From: Elusimicrobium simillimum
Lineage (GTDB): Bacteria > Elusimicrobiota > Elusimicrobia > Elusimicrobiales > Elusimicrobiaceae
Direction: 5' to 3'
Length of the DNA: 64,000 nucleotides
NCBI RefSeq assembly: GCF_049639735.1
Contig: NZ_JBEVVA010000003.1
Coordinates: 744,001 to 808,000, forward strand
Part shown: positions 58,919-64,000 of the stretch, in pieces
How the letters are laid out: each line of letters starts with the position of its first letter
Numbering within the stretch: position 1 is the first letter of the stretch
Translations under genes and position numbers: made by a program
Notes under the pieces: model-generated
Told to the model about the DNA's origin: nothing
The model's database searches: none
The model's input: only the letters and a program-made list of their open reading frames with translations

Positions 58919-60130
58919 ATGACCAACGCAGAAGAAAAGAAAATTGATACGACGCAAGAAGCATGCGGGTGCGACATGCCCGAAACGCAGGTGCAGGAAC
59001 AAGAAATGACGATGGACCAGCTTTTTGCCGAGCAGGAAGACTTACTTAACAAGCTTAACAAAAGGGAAATAGTGCAGGTAACCGTAGTACAGGTTGGACA
59101 GGATAGCGTTTTAGTTGATACCGGGGACAAAAAAGAAGGTTATATTCCTCTGTCAGATTTTGACGGCCGCACCGCGCCCCAAGCGGGCGACAAAGTGCCG
59201 GCAGTTTTAGTTAAAAAAGGCACGGACGAAAGACACGCCGTACTTTCACACAAAAAAGCCCAGGAAGCAATGGGCTGGGACATATGCAAAAAAGCTTATG
59301 ATAATAAAGAACGTGTGCGCGGCACAATATTGCAGTGTGTAAAAGGCGGCTATATTGTAGACGTTTTTGGCGTTAACGGTTTTATGCCGTTATCACTGTC
59401 CGAGCTTCACACAGCCTACAAACATTATTTACCCGTAGGCGCCAAAGTTAAAGCCGTTATAGTTGAATTTGTAAAAGAAAAGAGCAAGCTTATCATCTCC
59501 CGCAAACAGGTATTGGAAGAAGATGAAGGCGTAAGAAGAGAATCTGTACTCGGCACTATTAAAGAAGGCGACGTTTTAAGAGTAGTAGTAGCCAAGGCCG
59601 ACAAGGACAGACTTTTCCTCCGCTTCCACGGTATTGAAGGCGTGGTAAATTTAGATAACGTAGCCTGGCAGGACGCGGAAAAAATGATAACCTCATTTCG
59701 CCGCGGGCAGCGTCTTAAAGCAAAGTTACTTAAAATTGATAAAGAAACCGGCAAGCTTGAGTTTGGCCTTAAACAGCTTTTCTTAAACCCGGCCGACGCG
59801 CTTAGACGCAAATACCCTTACAAGAGCACAGCCAAAGGTAAAATTGTGGCTATATCTGAAGACCGTGTTGAAGTTGTGCTTGGTAAGAACAACACCAAGG
59901 GTTATATTAACCAGTTTGAAATGGGCAGAGACTTTGACGGTAAGGTTGACGATGTTATCAGCGTAATGGTAATAGGCATAAACCCCGACGACTGCTCTGT
60001 TAACCTCTCGGTTAAAAAGTACGACCAGGTACAGAACAAAAAGTTTGTCGCCCAGTACATGAAGCAAGCGCCCAGGCCGACACTTGGCCAGCTGCTGCAG
60101 GATTCACTTAACGAATCTGAAGAAAAATAA
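58919..60130 (+). CDS. rpsA: S1 RNA-binding domain protein (ribosomal protein S1)
   Basis: 403 aa with four S1 domains (e.g. VDTGDKKEGYIPLSDF, VDVFGVNGFMPLSLSEL, LRFHGIEGVVNLDNV, NNTKGYINQFEMG). The best SD (CGGAGG, 58875-58880) lies 38 nt upstream of ATG; a short out-of-frame TTG ORF starts at 58891, so translation coupling is possible. Confidence 0.9.
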   Translation: MTNAEEKKIDTTQEACGCDMPETQVQEQEMTMDQLFAEQEDLLNKLNKREIVQVTVVQVGQDSVLVDTGDKKEGYIPLSDFDGRTAPQAGDKVPAVLVKKGTDERHAVLSHKKAQEAMGWDICKKAYDNKERVRGTILQCVKGGYIVDVFGVNGFMPLSLSELHTAYKHYLPVGAKVKAVIVEFVKEKSKLIISRKQVLEEDEGVRRESVLGTIKEGDVLRVVVAKADKDRLFLRFHGIEGVVNLDNVAWQDAEKMITSFRRGQRLKAKLLKIDKETGKLEFGLKQLFLNPADALRRKYPYKSTAKGKIVAISEDRVEVVLGKNNTKGYINQFEMGRDFDGKVDDVISVMVIGINPDDCSVNLSVKKYDQVQNKKFVAQYMKQAPRPTLGQLLQDSLNESEEK

Positions 60131-60153
60131 CTTCTAACAAATAAGTAAAGTTT

Positions 60154-60187
60154 AAAGCGGGACCTTTATTAAAGGCCCCGCTTTTTG
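60154..60187 (+). terminator. Terminator after rpsA
   Basis: AAAGCGGG-A-CCTTT ... AAAGG-CC-CCGCTTT followed by T5. Confidence 0.88.
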
Positions 60188-60379
60188 TATCTGTTGAAAA
60201 CCCGCGCTTGCCGGGGGATATTTATTTGTTGGAGAGAACAAGCGTCACTCCGCAGTCGTAAGCCCGTGGAGGTTCACGCAGAAGTAAATATAATTTCTCC
60301 CCTTTGCCAGAGGGGGGACATTGCGAGAGAGAGATTGCCATAAATGTCTTAAAAATTCCTTACCCGTTAATTTTTGTAT

Positions 60380-60437
60380 GGGCGGAGCTTGTCTCCGCCC
60401 TCTATTAGCTAACAACGGGCGGACACAAGGTCCGCCC
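60380..60437. repeat. Pair of similar hairpins in a 620-bp gene-free stretch
   Basis: GGGCGGA-N7-TCCGCCC (60380-60400) and GGGCGGAC-N5-GTCCGCCC (60417-60437). The rest of 60188-60748 shows no credible gene. Confidence 0.65.
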
Positions 60438-60748
60438 CTACAACTGCGTATATAATTAGTACGCTACTACCTTGCCGGGGTAACGGCGTTTGCCTTTGTG
60501 TCTGGTGATTTGGCAAATTAAATATAAAAAAGTAAAACTAACTAAAAATATTTTTATTTAAATTTTGCACTGTAGGGGCGTGCTTTAAAAATTAAAATAG
60601 AAATATTGTCTGTGACAGCGGGCGCGTTTGTTGGGTTTGCCGTCGTAGAAAAAGAAAATTTGTACATGTCTTTTAAAGGGGGTAAAAAAGATATTAAATT
60701 AATATTGCTAAGTCAAGATTTTTGTGGGCCTATACGTTAATAAAATGC

Positions 60749-60778
60749 TTGCATTCGGGCGACAAAAGTTTCTACAAT
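60749..60778 (+). promoter_or_regulatory. Promoter of the porin-like gene
   Basis: TTGCAT (60749-60754), 18-bp spacer, TACAAT (60773-60778). Confidence 0.65.
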
Positions 60779-60815
60779 AAATATGTAGTCTTAATCTAGA
60801 GTAAGGAGAATGATG

Positions 60816-62021
60816 ATGAGAAAATTATTAGGCTTAGCACTTGCATTAGCCTTATTAGTACCCGCTGCTAGCGCCGATATACTTAAAAACGTAAAATCTT
60901 ACGGTGAAGTACAAGTAATCGGTTCAATTAGCGACAGAATGCTTGATGATAGTGTTACCCCTGCTGGTAGACATGATCAATATAGCAATACAAATGTCAG
61001 AGTTATTTATGGTATTAATTTTGACCTTGCGGAAGACGTTAAAGCAAACCTCACCTTAGCATATTATAATGCATGGGGTGCAGATGATGTAGATGGTAAA
61101 GTTATAAGCAATAATACAGATACAGGTTATTTGAACGAAATTAAAATAATGGAAGCTAACGTAGTTCTTAAAAACCTTTTCTGCTGCTTAGAAGCTAAAG
61201 TCGGCCGTCAGTTCTATGGTGATGAAGACAGTGCTATCATCTATATTGGCCCTAACCACTATGTTTCAGAAAGAGCCCAGGATACATTATCCTCCATTGA
61301 CGCAGTCGTCCTTTCACATGCCGGCGAAATGCTCTCATGGGATTTTGTATATGGTAAAATCGCTGATACAGGCGCTTATGATGATTCCGATACATCTTTA
61401 TTAGGTTTAGACCTTAAATATAATGTAGCAGAAAACATCAAAGTTCAGGGCTATTTCTACAATCTTAGAGATGGTGCTGATGTGATTCCTGCCGCTGGCG
61501 AACATAGATACACAAGCATCTATGGTGCTAAAGGTACATTAGGTCTTGATATGGTAACATTATCAGCTGAATATGCCAGAAACATTGTTGGCGAACCTGA
61601 TGATGGCGCTTTTGACCATGACAAAGGCAGCTTACTCAAAATAGATGCCAAACTCGACCTTGGTGCTTTTACACCTAGAGCGACAATAGTTCGCGGTGAA
61701 AACTTCCAATCATTTGGTAATTATAGACCCGGTATAATCAAAGGCCAGGCTTTTGATGGTGATTTCTATTTTGAAAATAATTTCATCGGTAACCTCGGCG
61801 TAGACATGAAATTTGCTGAAATGGACAAATTCACATTCTCCGTTGACGGTTTTATCTTTAAAGAAAGAAACCTTAAAGGCAGCGCGGATTACGAAGCTGA
61901 CCTTTGGGTAAAATATGCCATGAACAAAAACGTTGAACTCCACGCTGCTGTCGGTGGATATCACGAACATGCACGCGATAATACATACAAAGCTCAGACA
62001 GGTATGTTAATCAGATTCTAA
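60816..62021 (+). CDS. Outer-membrane beta-barrel (porin-like) protein
   Basis: 401 aa. Signal peptide MRKLLGLALALALLVPAASA. The mature protein has alternating short beta strands and ends with an aromatic/Arg (AQTGMLIRF), a C-terminal Phe as barrel sorting signal. Three ATGs in a row; the third (60816) is 7 nt after AAGGAG and preferred. Strong promoter, SD and terminators suggest high expression. Confidence 0.82.
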   Translation: MRKLLGLALALALLVPAASADILKNVKSYGEVQVIGSISDRMLDDSVTPAGRHDQYSNTNVRVIYGINFDLAEDVKANLTLAYYNAWGADDVDGKVISNNTDTGYLNEIKIMEANVVLKNLFCCLEAKVGRQFYGDEDSAIIYIGPNHYVSERAQDTLSSIDAVVLSHAGEMLSWDFVYGKIADTGAYDDSDTSLLGLDLKYNVAENIKVQGYFYNLRDGADVIPAAGEHRYTSIYGAKGTLGLDMVTLSAEYARNIVGEPDDGAFDHDKGSLLKIDAKLDLGAFTPRATIVRGENFQSFGNYRPGIIKGQAFDGDFYFENNFIGNLGVDMKFAEMDKFTFSVDGFIFKERNLKGSADYEADLWVKYAMNKNVELHAAVGGYHEHARDNTYKAQTGMLIRF

Positions 62022-62042
62022 TTTTAGCTAACGCTTAAATTA

Positions 62043-62115
62043 AAAACCCCGTTCGAAAGGACGGGGTTTTTTATTTTAACCAATTAACACGGCCGTCCGG
62101 TTGGGCGGCCTTTTT
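62043..62115 (+). terminator. Tandem terminators of the porin-like gene
   Basis: AAAACCCCGT/ACGGGGTTTT-T plus, 20 bp later, GGCCGTCC-GGTT-GGGCGGCC-T5 (62091-62115), the latter identical to the repeat units at 50.7-50.9 kb. Confidence 0.9.
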
Positions 62116-62260
62116 CCCCGCCTAACAGCGGGGGTTTTTGTATGCTTTTGAAACCCACCCGCTAGGCAGGTGGTTCCGCTTATGTTCCACCGATGAACAA
62201 AAAGTGTGTTGGCAATAAGAAAATAAAATAGTTCTGATAATATAGGAGCTTTTTTTGTGA

Positions 62261-62305
62261 AACCCTCGCCCCACTGGGGGAGAGGGTAGGGTGAGGGGGA
62301 AGTTG
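62261..62305. repeat. Dispersed palindromic repeat, second copy of the 8021 type
   Basis: ACCCTCGCCCCACTGGGGGA with GGGTGAGGGGGAAGTTG. Confidence 0.65.
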
Positions 62306-62360
62306 TAGTAAAGCTAAAGTGAATATGCAGCTTAATCGGTTGTATAAATGTCCATTCCCC

Positions 62361-62432
62361 CTCACCTGCTTTGCCGCCGCCGCTACGCGCCATAACAACG
62401 CGGCAAAACTTCCTCCCCCCGGGAGGGGGAGG
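62361..62432. repeat. Dispersed palindromic repeat, second copy of the 771 type
   Basis: CTCACCTGCTTTGCCGC ... AACAACGCGGCAAAACTTCC with CCCCCCGGGAGGGGGAGG end. No gene in 62116-62525. Confidence 0.65.
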
Positions 62433-62525
62433 ATAAGAAGTCTTGTTTGTAAAATAAAAGGGCACTAATACGGGGCAGCTGTTTGATAAACCGTAATTTT
62501 TATGGAGTAAAAATACTTTTATACT

Positions 62526-62560
62526 ACAAAAAAAGCGGCCCCTTTAATAAGGGGCCGCTT
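62526..62560 (-). terminator. Terminator of the GT9 gene
   Basis: AAGCGGCCCCTT/AAGGGGCCGCTT, 12-bp stem with T7 on the minus strand. Confidence 0.92.
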
Positions 62561-62587
62561 AAAGCTGCGTATAAAAACTACAATAAA

Positions 62588-64000
62588 CTATTTCTTTTCA
62601 ATCACGCCATTCTCTTCCAACATTTCTTTGGCATTATTAAAAACTTCGTCCACCGTTATGTCATTCATACATTTAAAATGACCAAGAGGGCACTTTTTGC
62701 CGCCGTGCAGCGCACAGGGGCGGCACTGCAGCCCTTTTACCTCTATAACCCTGTGGCCTTTGCCGTAGGGGAAAAAGCCCAGCTCTTTAGTTGTAGGGCC
62801 AAATATGGCCAGCGTAGGCACCGCGAAAGCGGTTGCTATGTGCATGGGGCCGGAGTCATTGGTAACAAACAGTTTAAAGCGGCGCATTATAGACATAAGG
62901 TCAGTCAAACTTGTTTTGCCCGCCAGGTTAGCGGCGTCGCCGCCGGCGCTGTGGCGTATTCTCTCGCCAAGTTCCCCGTCCTTACCACCGCCTACTATAA
63001 CGGCTGTTACGCCAAGCTCATTTTGTAAACGGGCTATAAGCTGCGTATATTTTTCCTCAGGCCAGCATTTTGTGGGCCAGGCGGAACCTGGGTGCACGCC
63101 AACCAATGTTTTACCGTTAAGGTGGTAGTCTTCCATCAGGCGTTCAACATTTTCGTCAGGCGTGGGTATGCCTTTAAGGTTAAGTTCTTCGGCCTGAAAG
63201 TTTTCTTTTACAATGCCGTGCAGCAGGTTAAGGTTGCGCTCAGCGTCGTGTATCATCCATGAGAACGGCACAGTTTTTGTGTAGAAGAACCAGCCCTCGC
63301 TTGATGAGAATCCTATACGTATAGGCACCTTGCTCAGCCACGCTATTAACGCGCTTCTAAAGCTTCTGTGCGGTACCAAAAGAATGTCTATACCACTTTC
63401 TTTTATTTCTTTAGCGGTTTTAAATACGCCTGTTATTTTGCTAAGGCCCTTTTTGCTGTTTAAAATAATCTCAGATACTTCGGGCATGTGCTCAAAAATA
63501 GATTTTGTCTCGGGTCTTGTTATAACAACTATTTTTGCGTCCGGGAACATCTTTGCCGTTTTGGTTACCAGCGGTGTTGTAAGCACGGTGTCGCCGATGA
63601 AAGAAGTTTGGAATATACCAATCTTTCTGACTTTTTTACCTTCAGGCGCGGCGGCGTTTTTATAGGCCCAGTCGCCCAGCTGCGGTTCTTTATAAATTAT
63701 CGGCACGTCCCACGCTTTAAGCGCGTCTAAATATTTTTCAAGAGTGTGTTTTTCCAGCGCGGGGCTTTGTTTGCGGTATTTTACAAACATGCGGCGCTCA
63801 ACGGAGTTTTTATTGTATTTAACTTTATTAGGTATGCCTGAAAGCGCGCTTATAATCATGCTTCTGGAGTTTGAGTGCAGGTCAAGTAAATGTGTAAAAC
63901 CTCTTTTTTTAATTTCATGCACCGTTTCCATATTGGTTTTTTTAAGGGTAATAATCTCGTCTATGTCAGGGTGGCCGGCAAGCACGTCGGCAAATTGCTT
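62588..64000 (-). CDS. GT9 heptosyltransferase-like protein, possibly a tandem fusion (5' end outside window)
   Basis: At least 470 aa, open to the window edge. The C-terminal 340 residues are a full GT9 enzyme: GIFQTSFIGDTVLTTPLV, VGVHPGSAWPTKCWPEEKY, FVTNDSGPMHIATAF, GPTTKELGF. Before it lie about 130 residues resembling another GT9 N-domain (LAGHPDIDEIITLKK, LLDLHSNSRSMIISALSG). Adds heptose or another sugar to LPS core at the inner membrane. Confidence 0.85.
   Translation of the reverse strand, partial: KQFADVLAGHPDIDEIITLKKTNMETVHEIKKRGFTHLLDLHSNSRSMIISALSGIPNKVKYNKNSVERRMFVKYRKQSPALEKHTLEKYLDALKAWDVPIIYKEPQLGDWAYKNAAAPEGKKVRKIGIFQTSFIGDTVLTTPLVTKTAKMFPDAKIVVITRPETKSIFEHMPEVSEIILNSKKGLSKITGVFKTAKEIKESGIDILLVPHRSFRSALIAWLSKVPIRIGFSSSEGWFFYTKTVPFSWMIHDAERNLNLLHGIVKENFQAEELNLKGIPTPDENVERLMEDYHLNGKTLVGVHPGSAWPTKCWPEEKYTQLIARLQNELGVTAVIVGGGKDGELGERIRHSAGGDAANLAGKTSLTDLMSIMRRFKLFVTNDSGPMHIATAFAVPTLAIFGPTTKELGFFPYGKGHRVIEVKGLQCRPCALHGGKKCPLGHFKCMNDITVDEVFNNAKEMLEENGVIEKK

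Noticed and set aside
62076..62465. 129-codon ORF in the right intergenic stretch
   Set aside because: It consists of dispersed repeats and a terminator; not credible as protein.

Overview
The window looks like a chromosome segment of a host-associated anaerobe carrying one complete, about 40.4 kb tailed-phage prophage. The flanks hold a cytoplasmic [FeFe]-hydrogenase operon, glutamate dehydrogenase, glutamate formimidoyltransferase, a type IV pilin-like protein with a canonical GFTLIELL leader, ftsQ-ftsA-ftsZ, pilT, cmk-plsC-rpsA, a beta-barrel porin-like protein and an LPS-type GT9 glycosyltransferase. That set, with moderate G+C and outer-membrane functions, fits a Gram-negative fermenter and recalls Elusimicrobiota (Elusimicrobium-like). 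This assignment is inference from gene content, not a database match.

Left flank (1-9569): gdhA (partial), ftcD, pepT, a small LEA14-like lipoprotein, the hydrogenase operon hydC-hydB-hydA (hydB is interrupted by a one-base frameshift) and a secreted protein of unknown function. Intergenic stretches contain dispersed G/C-rich palindromic repeats that recur in the right flank.

Prophage (9570-49936): the element is integrated in the 3' end of a tRNA-Thr(CGT) gene. A 13-bp core is duplicated at 9570-9582 and 49924-49936. The leftward early operon (24183 down to 9623) starts at a strong minus-strand promoter in 24484-24512. It encodes a small DNA-binding protein, many mini-proteins (several are Zn ribbons), a tRNA-Tyr, a CCA-ended tRNA-like RNA, a macro-domain gene preceded by a 24-bp repeat array, an ERF annealing protein, a DUF1351-like protein, SSB, a VRR-NUC nuclease, a replication protein with palindromes inside its gene, a radical-SAM gene pair, a C5 DNA methyltransferase, a MazG-like protein and the integrase. 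The repressor gene is divergent. It is followed by a 27-codon membrane mini-gene and an A+T-rich two-gene cassette (secreted protein plus HNH protein). The rightward late operon starts at a promoter at 27116-27143, followed by two tandem terminators. It encodes the terminases, a portal with an extra C-terminal nuclease-like domain, MuF, a protease with nested scaffold, capsid, connectors, sheath (DUF3383), tube, tail chaperones joined by a probable -1 frameshift, tape measure, baseplate (spike, gp25-like, J, DUF2612), fibre and lysis genes. This is a contractile-tail (myovirus) layout.

Right flank (49924-64000): tRNA-Thr, the pilin-like gene, a triplicated 97-bp hairpin and terminator unit, a membrane/TPR/ftsQ/ftsA/ftsZ/pilT/cmk/plsC/rpsA run, a porin-like gene and a GT9 protein cut by the window edge.

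The features most worth a second look are the macro-domain gene joined to a 27-unit octapeptide-coding array and broken by two indels, the portal-nuclease fusion, the CCA-ended RNA, the radical-SAM pair, the out-of-frame overlapping lysis genes and the matching leader hairpins of the two phage operons.
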